Positions 53,129-64,000 of a stretch of 64,000 nucleotides of DNA are shown piece after piece. The stretch covers positions 4,712,001 to 4,776,000 of the forward strand of contig NC_091272.1 in the NCBI RefSeq assembly GCF_042100115.1, given 5' to 3'. Both the position numbers and the translations under genes were made by a program. This stretch comes from Alternaria dauci (lineage: Eukaryota > Ascomycota > Dothideomycetes > Pleosporales > Pleosporaceae). The notes under the pieces are model-generated. The model ran no database searches. It worked only from the letters and a program-made list of their open reading frames with translations, and was not told where the DNA came from. Each line of letters opens with the position of its first letter. Within the stretch, counting starts at the first letter, position 1.

Positions 53129-55515
53129 CTAGCCACTAAGACTAGAGCTAAGAAAGCCCATATCCGAATCCAAATAGCCTAGCTGGCTAGATTGAAGAAC
53201 AAAATCGCAGGCGGGCTCGGCGACAAACTGTGCAAGGATGTCATCAAATGTACCCGTAAGCATTGGATCATTATACAAGATGTCATTAGGTGCAGATGCC
53301 GCATGTAGTACTTTATGGCAAGGTAGGTTAGCAAGTAATCTCGGTCCCAGGAATTGATTAGATGAAACATACCAAACGTCTCGAGCACGTGCAAGAACTT
53401 TTGCAAGCACTGTCGACCTTTCCGACTCATTAGACTGCATCTCTCGATAGTTTCTAGTGTTTGCAAGCTTGACACGACGGCTTTGCGAATTTCTAATGAG
53501 TCAGGCAATCTGTCTAGCACCGTGGAGTCAGACTGGCAGCTCGCTAGAAGTATTGCGAACAAATGTAGCGCGGCAGTGAACACTATCCAGTGTTAGTAGC
53601 GCATCTCAAAGTCTAGAGATTCAAAAGAGAACTCACCATAGTAGTTACAGGTCCACCAAATCGCATTATTGTCGAAGAACCCTGGACATGTCTTGGCTAT
53701 GTAGGATATCATATCAACAAGTTCTGTTGCTGATGCAAAATCGTTTTGTAGGGCTAATAAGATCTCGCCAGTGCACCAATGGAATTGGTCATCTCCGAGC
53801 TCACGCCCAGCGATCGCCTCAAGTACTGGCCGGTTAATAAGCAAAACGGTGACATGATAATGAATGGTGAGCAAGATGCGGAAGCGATTACTACTGAACA
53901 ATGGTGGCGACCACAATGCTACTTCTGCGTAAGTAGCGAGCGCACTCGCCGGTGGAAGAGTTCTTTTCCACTGTTCGAGCGTGCATATATGTTGCAGCCT
54001 TTGAGGGAGGATCTCTTGAATGGTAATGGATTGTGAAGAACCGAAATGATGATCTTCAATCGCTTCCAAGATTGAGGCTCTCACTTTGGTCAACTCCCTA
54101 GACCGAAGTTAGCTTCGTTTGTGGTAGTCAAAGGCCACTCACGCAAGCTGATAAAAGTATATTGCACTGTTGGTGTGGCCCAAGAGGCTCATTTGGCGGT
54201 GTGGTATACGTGCGTGGGGTGGAAAGATCAGACGAGGTCGTCCCAGTGCCATACTCAAGGCGCTATCCTGTATGATTACACCCAGCCAAACCCTTTGTAG
54301 AATCTCACAATGACCAGGATCTTTCCCATCATACAAAGTAAGCGCATGCAGGCCCATTTGAAAAGATGCCTTGACTGCGATTGCGTGGTAAGTCCAACTT
54401 GCAATGGAGCGTTGGGTATTCTGTTGGAAGGTACAGAGGAGTAAAACCGCTTGTACTATGCGCAGTAAGTCATATCAGAGCACGAAGGCGATTATGTTTG
54501 ACCGGATGACACGACATACCAAATTCCAAACCGGAGCCACGAAGAGGCAATCCATCAAGAAGTACAAGTGTACGGCGGTAGAATATCTCGGCGTCTGGAG
54601 ACGATTTAGTGAGTGCCGCGTGAGCACCGATGATATTCAACAATGCTTTCTTAGTGTTGGAACTGTTCTCGAATGGGACCAGGAAAGACCGATCTTCACC
54701 GAGGCCGAGTACGGTTCTGTCGACGTATGGAAAAACTGAACCCTGTGCTTCGAAGAAGTGGTTCACTAAACTTTGCAAATCTTGATCGCTTGACGAGACA
54801 AGATGACCCTTATGCTCCTGGTTGGTGAGCATATGTTGTAGGGATGGCTTCAAGTGTTGCTTTGAAGCGTCTAATTGTTGTTGATTGAGGAACCTGGACG
54901 ACGAGACCGCAATATTCTGCCTAGGTGAGCGGCACAATATGGGTAATCTTTGCGTCAAAGCTGAAGTTAGTATTCTGAATAGCGCATGATTCGAAGTGGG
55001 GCCTTTTATGGTCTATTAATATCCGATACTACTTCCAGAGCATGTTACAACTTACCAAAGTAGCCGATGTCTTGTTGCGGTGACTCGTCAAAAGCATTTG
55101 TGGCCAAAAGGTCTACAGCAGATTCGTCATGGCTATTCAATTCCTCATTCCCAGACTCAAGAGAAGGAGCGGAAGGAGCGGATGTTAGTAGCAACTGAGA
55201 CTCCAATTCTTTGACTCTTTTCGCAAGTTGTGCATATGTCCTAACTCTGGTATGAGCATCATGTGTACTCTTGGAAGGATCGTGTCTCATACGGATTCTT
55301 TCGCTGTGGTGACGGTAGTCGCTGATATTGGCATTGTAAAGACAATTCTAGGCAGGTGGAGCATGAGGGTCGCAATCCGTCACACTTGCACTTCGTCAGA
55401 TTACAGCGTACGTGGTAGAATGGAAAGGCGCAATTACGCGAGTTTTCCTGCTGCGACACGGGGCGCAGGCAAGGGCGACTCGTTTACGTATCGACAGTCG
55501 ATTTGGTGGAGGCAT
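53129..55515 (-). CDS. Zn2Cys6 transcription factor with fungal_trans region
   Basis: Pathway-type fungal regulator. Eight exons join in phase: 55515-55438, 55390-55314, 55246-55056, 54960-54520, 54449-54143, 54097-53637, 53582-53373 and 53310-53129, 648 aa. The first splice creates the zinc cluster: CAPC and RSRKTR join CKCDGLRPSCSTCLELSLQC, giving C-x2-C-x6-C-x8-C-x2-C-x6-C. Next come a coiled-coil stretch (YAQLAKRVKELESQLLL) and a middle homology region (VNHFFEAQGSVFPYVDR; IASWTYHAIAVKASFQMGLH; LQRVWLGVIIQDSALSMALGRP). The second intron uses a less typical donor, GTCACC; without it the frame breaks, so that join is the weakest. Neighbouring P450, GST and aminotransferase genes are plausible targets, perhaps through the CGG-containing GTGGGATGCCG motif. 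That link is an inference. Confidence 0.82.
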
Positions 55516-56633
55516 AACGGTAGAATGTGACGCTGTTACTGAGTGACTAGCATACTAGTAGCTAGACAGAAGGATTGTAGCCAGCTCGCTCATCGATGGG
55601 TGTTTTGCGAAAGACCAAAACCAACCTTAGCTGAGGTACAGTGCCCGTGCGCGTGACGAACTACCCCACTATCCTAACATTGCGTATCATAGTTATGTCC
55701 GGGCTTAGTTCTACGCATCGTCTAACGGTGTCATCCTCGTAGCAACCTTACCATGCACATCAACCACCTTGAAGCGCAACAATAAACGACGTGACATGGC
55801 CTCGCTAAGCAGTTGGGAGAAGCACGATATTCTGCGCTGCGAGCGATTTCTGAAAAGGATTGAAGGTGGGTTGACCCCACCTAGGGTTTTATGTCTACGG
55901 CACCTACACACGCCCGCAAAAGCAAAAGGATTCAGACAAGGGGGACGAGAAGGGCAAAGGCCAGGACATAGCGGGCAAGTCATATTAGTTCGAGCTCAGA
56001 GATAGATGTTTAATGGCTGTGTACCTAGTTATCTAGTAGACAGCGAACACTTCCAGGCCGTGCTGAACAAGCTGCACGCCCACGCTGCCGATACCCTGCG
56101 CTACGAGTAACCAGAAAATTATCGATGTCAGGGCTGAGTTTCTCCTGTTCGTAAGGTTCCCGCAAGGCTCAGATCTCTATCTGCCAGACACAGAAGCAAA
56201 AAACATACAACAGCGGGGATTCGCTAGTGGTCACCCACCTAACTACTAATCCGCCGGTATCCTGCTTGTATATGGCTGAGCGGACGGGAAGCCTAATTTT
56301 CAGGATCCTATGGTCGTATGTGGAATGACGGCATCAAAATGCAACTTATAAAGTTGACGCCCGAGAGCAACAGCTCGGGCGCACAATAGCCAAGACTGGT
56401 CTGACGCTACCGTGTCTGTGCGCGAGATGATTATGTGTGTCAGTTAAGCACCGCAACTACTATAATAATAGGACTTTGACGCGTTATAACTTCACTACTG
56501 CTAGATGGCGCGGTGGATAAGGAAGAAAGCCGATGCAGGGTGACACCGGTGGTCGGGGCGGGGTGGGCAGGGCCAGGCGCTACTGGCATGCCACAAACAC
56601 AGGACTTTGGCATGAAACAATTGGACACGCTTT
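55516..56633. other. Intergenic with a diverged repeat fragment
   Basis: Over 1.1 kb between the Zn2Cys6 gene start and the rhodopsin-fold gene end. A 44-bp fragment at 56367-56410 (CTCGGGCGCACAATAGCC...) is a transition-rich copy of 61251-61294. Open frames at 55769-56005 and 56440-56724 are unsupported. Confidence 0.45.
56367..56410 (+). repeat. Diverged repeat fragment, copy 1
   Basis: 44-bp segment matching 61251-61294 with about nine differences, most of them G/A or C/T, e.g. AAGACTGGTCTGACG against GAGACCGGTCCGACG. Looks like the RIP-mutated member of a dispersed repeat pair. Confidence 0.5.
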
Positions 56634-58051
56634 TCACTTGATCTCTACCTCATTGGTAACTATTATTTTCGTGCAATCGCTGGGCGACGTTCCACCTGTC
56701 CGAGTGCTGGCAATGCAGGCCTGACGCTCGAAGCGCTCGTCTCCATGGTTGTGCAGGATCCTTTCAATGGTCTCCACAGAAGTTCCGTCTAATCTGGGAC
56801 ACAACCTTTCTTCACTACTGACGCGGGTCGTTGTCGAATACAGATTGGGTTTCTTCCCAAATTTGGGCTGGGATCCCACCGTGTACACTTGCAGCTCTTT
56901 GTCTTCGGTTGATTGTCCGTTTTCGCCTCGTAGAGGATTTTTGCGTGATGCGTTCGACGAGAGGTACGAGCTGTATTTGCCAATTACAACACGCCAGAAC
57001 GGCCGCAGGGCAGGGAAACATCCAGCAATGATGAGGACATTGTTCTCAGTCCTGCTTGAGTGAGTCAAAGTCCCTTGTGATCAATAATACTATACTCACA
57101 GATACCAGATCGTTATCTCTGACCAAGAGTGTGTCATGTCCGCGACATTGGAGATGCTGCCCATTGCTACGATCTTCATGATGGTTGCGAATGTGCCACT
57201 GCCAACGTCAGTAATTGCAACAACAGTGCGGTGAGGTGACCTTACAGGATGCTACCACCCATCAGTATTACAAGATTTCGCTTGTCCTTTCGAGGAATGT
57301 TCAAAGTCCTTATGATGAAGTACGGCATTATAGCGCAAAAGACGTCCATCATCGCGTTGTACACTGAGGCTTCAGCACCTGGCAGAGACATTGGCATTCT
57401 TCCAACATACCTGAGACCGACTTTCCGACAACATCCAGCATTGCGGGGCTCAAGCATGTGCCCTCAATCTGCGGCCTCCAAGACTTCTGTACGGGCGAAC
57501 AAAAGAAGATCATGACAGAGCATGAGAGTGTGGAGCCGATCAGTAGGACGACCAGAGGGGCGTACGCGATACACTTGTGCGATAGACACGCCGTGTGCCC
57601 TCGGATCTAGGCTGGTAAGCTGAGAGTTACGTCTATTGCATAGTCCTGTGTACTTACTCTCATTAATGCGATGATGATGGAGGCTTTCGTGAAGAAGGCG
57701 CTGACGATGGAGAAGCAAGGCGCCAACAGCACGTACATGGTAGCCACAGCCCGATCTTCTGGATCACTGATGTCCCATACATGTTGTCCAAGGCCGTGCG
57801 CAGTGCCGGCTGTTACGAGCGATGTACACACTACAGCGAATATCTGATGTTCCAGTAAGTCAATGGCAATCGAACGTAGGACTGAGGTCTAAAGTCAAAC
57901 CCACCAGGCCAGCAATCATACACCAGTCGTCCCAGCCCAGAGTCGTCGTCACGACTCGTGTGCGTGTATATGATCGCGCTAGGACGAAGATGGCTGAAAA
58001 TGAGACCAGCATCCACCCAAGAACATTGAGGATTTTTCGATAATCATGCAT
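56634..58051 (-). CDS. SAT4/PTH11-type rhodopsin-fold membrane protein
   Basis: Fungal integral membrane protein with seven-helix rhodopsin-like (SAT4) domain. Six exons join in phase: 58051-57905, 57843-57658, 57606-57411, 57369-57246, 57198-57100 and 57051-56634, 389 aa. Signatures are TTLGWDDWCMIAGL after helix 1-2, TAGTAHGLGQHVWDIS, YVLLAPCFSIVSAFFTKASIIIALMRI, and the Cys-bearing loop FFCSPVQKSWRPQIEGTC. MDVFCAIMPYFIIRTLNIPRKDKRNLVILM and NVLIIAGCFPALRP complete the helices. The C-terminal ~100 residues are hydrophilic (cytoplasmic tail). Members are putative sensors or transport-related; no ligand can be assigned. It sits between the Zn2Cys6 regulator and the second P450. Intron 3 (41 nt) is at the short limit. 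Confidence 0.82.
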
Positions 58052-58567
58052 GTCAGCGGAAAGGAGCAGCGACAAACCTCGAAAACATCACAATGTCACT
58101 CACAACACACTCCACAGGGCAGAGCATCGTTCACATACTGCTCCTGTAGATACTGGGTCCAAGTATCAGGGTCATTCGAGCGTGCTATTGCTCGTTCAGG
58201 TATGCCAAGCTTGTGCCGTATGACTTTTGTCGCGTCGCACTTTCCTACTGGCCTAAAGTCCTGCATGAGCGTCTCATGAGTATTCATGATTTGATGGCTC
58301 AAGCTGTGCCGCAATCCTACACGACGCTACCTAGGTACGCTCGTATTAACCCGGTAGTCCCACGCACTGTCATTGGATGTGACAAAGGACGGGCCGTGGT
58401 CCGCCCCACTCAAATTCAGGGAGTGGGACGTATCGAAGCCTCGCATGAGATGAGGCACCGAAAGCTCGAAACATGTCCCGTTATCGCCTTGTATCGCATC
58501 TTCGAACAAACAGCGTTTTCCCTCATGCCTCGAATTTCTGGATATAAACCACTCCAACCTAGTCACG
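58052..58567. promoter_or_regulatory. Divergent promoter with TACCTAGGTA
   Basis: Both the rhodopsin-fold gene and the second P450 start outward from this gap. The palindrome TACCTAGGTA at 58328-58337 is 230 bp before the P450 ATG. No gene seen. Confidence 0.4.
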
Positions 58568-60163
58568 ATGGCCATGTTATCACCAACAGTCCTATTCGTT
58601 GTCAGTCTGTTGGCAATATTGTACCTCTGGCGCCGTATACGACAGGACTCGAATTTACCTCCGGGACCGCCTCGTCTGCCCATTCTCGGCAACTTACACC
58701 AGGCTCCCAAAGAAGCAGTCTGGGTTACATACCAGAAATGGGTGGAGCAGTATGGTCCTCTTGTGTACCTCAATTTCGGCGGTACGAATGTGATATTGAT
58801 TGGAGACAATGAGGTAGCCAAAGATCTGCTCGACAAGAAGGCAATGATCTACAGTAGTCGGCCACGCATGGTAAGTCCCAAGTCCATTCTGCCGACAGCT
58901 GTAATAGCGACCTGATATTCCAAGGTCATGGCACAAGAGTTGACGTGCAAGAGCAAGCACATAATGTTCAAGCCATTCGATGGTGACTTTCTCTTGCATC
59001 AACGACTAGAAGCTCCTGTGCTCAGCCCGCGTGCGTCAGCCTGTTACACAGCAATTCAGGACCTAGAGAGCAAACAGCTTTTGAAAAACTTTCTTCAATC
59101 AAACGACTTCCCCAAGGAGTTTGAGCGTTTTGCGGCGAGCATCGTATATTCCATCACTTTCGGCATGCGCATCATCACCGGCGACGAATGGCAACTTCAG
59201 ACCAGTCACGAGTGTCTTAAGAACTTCACTATTGCCGGTCAGGTCGGCGCGTGGGTAGTCGATCTCTTCCCGTCCCTCAACAGCCTCCCAGCACCATTGA
59301 CGCCATGGAAGAAAACCGCTGAGACGTGGTACCAGATGTGGGAAAATCTCCACATGGCCAACATGGAAGACGCCCTTAAGCGCAAGGGATGGAATTGGGC
59401 CAAAGAATTCAACAAGTCAAAGGAGGCAAAAGATCTCTCTGCGACAGAAATAGCATGGGACCTTGGTATCCTGTGTGATGCTGGCGTCGAAACCACACAA
59501 GTTCAATTGCAGATTTTCATTTTGGCGTGCGTATCCTACCCAGATTGGATTGCTGCCGCTCAGAAAGAGCTCGACGAAGTCGTCGGTACTAATCATCTTC
59601 CTGGATTCGAAGATCTGACCAACCTGCCCTATCTTCAGGCTGTGGTGGGGGAAAACTTTAGATGGCGGCACATTGTGCCAGCTGGGATTCCGCATGCTAC
59701 GACTCAGGAGGACTTTTACAAAGGTTATTTGATACCTAAGGGCTCGATCGTGGTTCCTGTGTTCGCCGCGATGCACCAGAACTCTAGCACTTTTGACTCA
59801 CCAGAAGTGTTCCGGCCTGAACGATGGATTCAAAAGTCTCAGCCTAGCAACTTTGGATACGGCCGAAGAGTTTGCCCTGGACGATTCATTGCACGAAACT
59901 CTCTAGCAATAGCGATGGCAAGGCTGCTTTGGGCGTTCAACATACGCTCTAAAGATGGCGTAAGGATCAACGTATCAGAAGAAATGTTTACAACTGGGTT
60001 TGTATCTGGACCAAAACCATTTGTTGCTGTCTTTGAGCCGAGGTCAAAGGAGCGCAAAGATCTCATTGAAAGAGAATTCGACCTGGCCGACAAGAACGTA
60101 GCTCATCTTCTAGACGAGGTCAGAGTGAAGCAGATCGCCGTTGGACTGTCGCCTCAAGGGTAG
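58568..60163 (+). CDS. Cytochrome P450 (second; OMST-oxidoreductase-like)
   Basis: Exons 58568-58870 and 58925-60163 (54-nt intron), 513 aa. N-terminal anchor LSPTVLFVVSLLAILYLW, then RRIRQDSNLPPGPPRLPILGN with the Pro-rich hinge. I-helix DAGVETTQVQLQ; the ExxR region is VGENFRWRH, read as E-N-F-R; haem loop NFGYGRRVCPGRFIARNSL with the Cys ligand. The hinge and haem loop are of the style of O-methylsterigmatocystin oxidoreductase-like fungal P450s. The C-terminus continues about 45 residues past the usual end (LIEREFDLADKNVAHLL). The role is unknown; it is adjacent to the rhodopsin-fold gene and follows the regulator. Confidence 0.9.
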
Positions 60164-60416
60164 CTTTCTCCAACAAGCATGCCCTATGCAGCTGACAAAA
60201 GGCAACAGCTTCTATGTACACGTTGAATAACATACACTATCTTCTAGCTATTCTGTCTATAATACCCTCACCCATGCGTGCGACAAACGATAATCTTGAT
60301 GAAACCTCAAGTTATGCGTAGTACTCGTAAAGTTCTGACCTGCTAGCACCAGCGTCTTGCGTTAACGATTATGATCCTCGACTGGCTGCGAGCCTCTCCT
60401 TGCCCAGTGCCTTTAC

Positions 60417-60634
60417 GGCCCGGCTGTCAGAGCGATGCGATCGGGGGCCGCGGTCCAGGATATTTGGCACAAACCAACACGCGAAACTGACGAGCTGCCG
60501 CGATGACGACTACGCCCACGCCCGCGCCTCCGCTAATTGCGCGCATTCACATGGCGCCCATGCTCTTTACTCAGCGCCGTCATGGCCCGGCTGACAGAGC
60601 GACGCAATCGAGGGCCACGGTCGTGGATGTTCGG
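60417..60634 (+). repeat. Imperfect direct repeat pair (~48 bp units)
   Basis: Units at 60417-60463 and 60585-60634 share GGCCCGGCTG-CAGAGCGA-GC-ATCG-GGGCC-CGGTC with mostly transition differences, 168 bp apart. Confidence 0.5.
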
Positions 60635-61250
60635 CCACCCTCCAACGCACCGACCGACCCTGTCGCCAAACGAAGGACAAGGGCCCAAGGCGTCACAGGA
60701 TCACCATTAGAGCGTCACGACGGGCGTTGTTCCGACGCCGGCCATCAGCTTCGCGGCTCTCTTGTCGACCTCGACCCGCGACGCCGCTTCCTCACCACCG
60801 ACACCTACTGGAAACCGTCGCTCTCTTACGACCGCCGCGCAGTCTCCAACCTGCAGTTCCCTCATCACCAACGTTCCCCTGCCTTGCCCACAACGCCGCA
60901 CTCGAACCCCTCCTCACACCGTGCTCGCCTCAAGGCCCCACTCGAATAGCTGACGGCATGTCAAACCAAGGCGTCCACCTACCCAAAGAACGAGTCGAGT
61001 CGTATGGTTGTGCCACTAGTCTTTTTGGTAGCCTCGTCTCGTTGGACCATTGCAGGAGGTTCAATGGCTCGATCCTGTTATTCGACTCATAAATGCTGAA
61101 CCAAAAACAGAGATTCGCGTAGCTCGAAACCTGCAGCATGAGCCAAAGGGACTGGAATTGCACGGCAACCTAGTGTGTTGATTTTTCGCGCACCGTTACA
61201 TGATGTAGTAGCCCCGCGCAATACCCGGCAGGCTTTAGTCGGTGTTCGGA

Positions 61251-61294
61251 AACAACAACTCGGGCGCACGGGAGCCGAGACCGGTCCGACGCTA
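61251..61294 (+). repeat. Diverged repeat fragment, copy 2
   Basis: GC-richer partner of 56367-56410, likely closer to the unmutated form. Confidence 0.5.
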
Positions 61295-61418
61295 GTCTCG
61301 ATACAGCTAGGATCGTGTTTGTCATCTAGTCATAGGATTTATCCACGGATGCGTCTCTGCACGTTTGCGCATTACGCTGCACCTTTCAATATCAAGATTT
61401 TGAACCCAATTCAGCGAG

Positions 61419-62675
61419 ATGGCCGGAAACCCTGAAATTGCCCTGTTCCAGTGTTCGTGGCCTGAATGTACTTCGAGTTACCAGCGGCGAGAACATCTCA
61501 ATCGTCACGTGAAGAAGCATCTTGAACCAAAAGAGTATGCGTGCCCATACTGTACGACTGTGGTTGGTCGAAGGTACGCGCTCTTGATTTCCATGTCGTT
61601 TGTGTAGCGTTGACGTCTAGAGATTGCAGCGATACTTTGGTTCGCCATATTTCACGACACCACAAGGGCAAGGAGTCGTTCCGATCCCGAGCACTTCGGG
61701 CCTGCTGTCACTGCAAGGCCCGAAAAATACAATGTAGCACAGGCACACCATGCGAATCGTGCTTTCAACGAGGGCTTTTGTGTTCTTATGGCTCTTCCGC
61801 TATATCTGATGACCCTGAGGATAAGCTACAGACACTCTCGACACCCGCACAAATCGCGTTCTGCAGCCCGGATCAGGAAACAACCAACCTTGACAAATAC
61901 CTAGCCATATACTTTACCCAGTTTCATCCAACATGGTCATTCCTTCACAAGTCAAGTTTTCGTCCGGAAAGAGAATCGCAAGTACTGGTTCATTCGGTAG
62001 TGATGGCAGGCCTGTGGTTTAGTAACGAGAAAGGTGCAAAGGAGGCAGCAATTGAAATGCACAAAACGCTGATGGCATCGATCCGGCGTCAGCGCGTATG
62101 TATAATGTCCCTGGGATCTACCGCTCAACGCTCACGAAGTCCTGTAGTGCACGTGGGATGATTCTCACTCCGACATAACCAGCGAGGCATCCACTTGGCC
62201 CATGGCCACTTATCAGGCGATTCTCCTGAATATAATCCTCCCCTTGACAGCCGATAAACAAGCGTCGAGCACGGTATTGGAGTTTCCTGCGCCTGATCAA
62301 GACATCTTGGTCGCTATCGTGAACAGCAGCTTAAAGAGAGGCATGTTCAGCTATACAAGTATGCTTGAACAGTATCAGCAAACAGCTTTGACTCCTCACA
62401 CTGCTCCCCACATCTGGATCGGTATCGAGGAAGCGAAACGGTTCGCACTGACTTTGTATCATGTGTGGACGATTTATTGTGAAACGCAGATGCCGAGTAA
62501 TGACGAGTGTCTGGATCGGCTTTCATCGCACAATCTACAGTTTTCTGCTCCCGTAAGTGATGACTTGTGGAACGCAGATACTATACCAGAGCTTGTCACT
62601 CTGGTCGAAGAGGAAAAGGCCAATGGCAACCAAATATGCGACAATGAGATGAACTGGATTTGTAATTGGTCATAA
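61419..62675 (+). CDS. C2H2 plus Zn2Cys6 dual-finger transcription factor
   Basis: Exons 61419-61573, 61621-62095 and 62187-62675 join in phase (introns 47 and 91 nt), 372 aa. Two C2H2 fingers lead: CSWPECTSSYQRREHLNRHVKKH and CPYC...LVRHISRHH, the latter rebuilt by the first splice. A Zn2Cys6 cluster follows at residues about 79-106 (CCHCKARKIQC, then CESC...C; C-x2-C-x6-C-x5-C-x2-C-x6-C). Then a fungal_trans-like region begins (LAIYFTQFHPTWSFLHKSSF; ASTWPMATYQAILLNI). The protein stops after CNWS, about 200 residues shorter than usual for this class, so it may be a short form or 3' truncated. The acceptor of intron 2 (CGAG) was chosen to keep the phase. Confidence 0.78.
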
Positions 62676-62752
62676 GGTGCAGCCTCTGCAGGATCCAGGA
62701 ACATATTCTACCCGTTTGCGCGTTCCAGAGATTGCGCACAAGATTCCCGACG

Positions 62753-64000
62753 TCAAGCCTCGGTGTGAGGCAAACTCATCCCTTCCCAGCCAGCCATTTT
62801 GCTCGACCATAGTCTCTGTGCCGTACCCCCGCTTTGCCAGCTCTGCAGCTCTCTCTCGTCGCTCTCACCTTGGATGCGGTTCAGAATGGCCACAGCATGC
62901 TCGGCACCAGGCTCAAAGGTCGAACCCAGGAAAGGCGGAAGTGTAGCGTAAGCCTCACCGGCGAACCAGAGCCTTTCTGATTGCGCTGACGAAATGGACG
63001 TGTCGCCACTCTGATCCCAATTTTCGTCATCGGTCTCTTCGTCGTCGGTGTTTTCATCAAGCTCATGAATAGAGGTCGATCTCATGGTCAGAGGAGCAGC
63101 AATCACTTTGGTGATCCAAGGAGTCTCGCACTTTGAGAGCATCTCCCAAACAAATTTCGGAAACTTATTCTTGGCGGCGTCAAGATAATCCTTCCATTTC
63201 TCTGCACGTCCCTTGACAAGACGCCCTCGGTCCACAAACGTAGTAATGACATCTTCAAGCTCTCGGTCGGTACCCAGATCGTACGGGTGATACCAACACC
63301 ATTCGATTACCGCATCAGCGCCGTCAAAGCCTGGCACACCATACCTGATAGTAGTCAGAACACAAGTATCAGATGCTTGAACAGAATACCTACAAGATGA
63401 TATACTGGGATCCGTGCATCTTGTACCAGACAATCAGGCCTTTCTTGATTTGTTCATCAATCTCCTTTCCTTCATCAACAAAGACATCAGCTGGCACTTG
63501 GCCGCGCCAGGCCACGACCTGCTCGTAGCTGGGCACCACACCTGGTGATATGAGCCTTCGTATGGTAGACTGGGCACCGTCTGCGGCAACGAGCATATCA
63601 GCTGTCTCTGTTTCGATACGATTGGTGGCTGTCGAGTGGTACGTGATAGTCCATTTGCCATCTTCGTAATGTGCATTGTGCACAGTTGCGCCTATGCGGA
63701 GCATTGGGCGTGCCTTGCTCGCTGCTTTCCAGTTTTCCTCGGATTCTACAACAACATCTCGCAGTAGAACCCGGTACACATCGAGCCAAGTAGTCGTTAC
63801 AACACGATGCTCTTCTGGCACAGGCGTCGTTTCATCTTTTTCCGGAGAAGATATCAAGAGCCGTTCACTGCGTATACAGCGTCCAAGCAAATCAGGAGCA
63901 GGGATGTGTTGTTCGAACATCTTTCGGCCCCAACGCCCGAGAGAAAATCCGCCGTTATGCTTTTCCGAATAAAGCGTTTTGTTCTGCTCCAATATGATGA
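62753..64000 (-). CDS. FAD-dependent monooxygenase (partial, 5' end outside)
   Basis: Flavin aromatic-hydroxylase (PHBH/salicylate-hydroxylase-like) fold. Exons 64000-63394 and 63344-62753 join at a 49-nt intron; about 399 residues are visible and the N-terminal dinucleotide motif lies beyond the window. Seen: LDVYRVLLRDVV, then the family DG motif MLVAADGAQSTIRRLI, VVAWRGQVPAD, RIDHGL-like absence, and the second FAD region RLWFAGEAYATLPPFLGSTFEPGAEHAVAIL (GD-like motif altered to GEA). The acidic insertion HELDENTDDEETDDENWDQS before that motif is odd. It ends tail-to-tail with the C2H2-Zn2Cys6 gene. Substrate unknown; it may belong to the neighbourhood's pathway. Confidence 0.8.

Larger units (their letters stand above)
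60164..61418. other. Long gene-free gap with repeats
   Basis: 1.25 kb, GC-rich in the middle. It contains an imperfect direct repeat of about 48 bp (60417-60463 and 60585-60634, GGCCCGGCTGTCAGAGCGATG against GGCCCGGCTGACAGAGCGACG) and the second copy of the 44-bp fragment at 61251. An open plus frame at 60503-60949 is Pro/Arg/Thr-rich and unrecognised. It may be the remnant of a small repeat element. Confidence 0.45.

Noticed and set aside
55769..56005. 78-codon plus frame with many charged residues
   Set aside because: Isolated, no supporting splice sites or recognisable motif.
60503..60949. Plus frame of 148 codons with Pro/Arg/Thr-rich content
   Set aside because: GC-rich, low-complexity, three overlapping frames open on both strands and it covers a direct repeat; looks like non-coding repeat remnant.

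Overview
The window is nuclear DNA of a filamentous ascomycete, most likely a dothideomycete (Pleosporales is an inference). The evidence is the dense gene spacing, the 41-95 nt GT-AG introns, the fungal-specific families (HET domain, Zn2Cys6 regulators, SAT4/PTH11-type rhodopsin-fold protein, fungal P450s) and an AT-rich block that looks RIP-degraded. About 24 protein-coding genes outside the transposon can be modelled, most of them by joining exons at explicit splice sites.

Layout. 1-10.8 kb: a secreted amidohydrolase, two divergent unrecognised genes with a weak retropepsin-like pattern, an acetamidase-type amidase and an Ysc84/Lsb3-type SYLF-SH3 protein. 10.9-23.6 kb: an AT-rich block almost without TpG or CpA, holding three decayed LTRs. 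One young Ty3/gypsy chromovirus (15386-22556) is inserted in it, with 5-bp target duplications. The element carries gag, a -1 frameshift site, pol with a chromodomain, and an antisense ORF with a perfect Zn2Cys6 cysteine pattern. 23.8-45.5 kb: mostly housekeeping and general metabolism: MFS carrier, adenine-deaminase-like enzyme, GPI-anchored cysteine-rich protein, Ntn asparaginase, HET protein, Baeyer-Villiger-type monooxygenase, mitochondrial Ind1-type P-loop protein, Bfr2/AATF, a P450 with an unusual N-terminal domain, a cytochrome b5/b5-reductase fusion, a 3-hydroxyacyl-CoA dehydrogenase/YWTD-propeller fusion and a small membrane protein.

45.7-64 kb looks like a specialised-metabolism neighbourhood: NmrA-like reductase, GST, ACC-synthase-like PLP enzyme, P450, Zn2Cys6 regulator, rhodopsin-fold membrane protein, second P450, C2H2+Zn2Cys6 regulator and an FAD monooxygenase cut by the window edge. 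No NRPS, PKS or terpene synthase is in view, so a backbone gene would have to lie to the right or be absent. The identical 11-mer GTGGGATGCCG occurs six times, only in the three intergenic gaps around the NmrA-like, GST and aminotransferase genes. It is the best candidate here for an undescribed regulatory element. The GST, ACC-synthase-like enzyme, P450 and Zn2Cys6 set resembles the accessory set of epipolythiodioxopiperazine clusters, but this is only an analogy.
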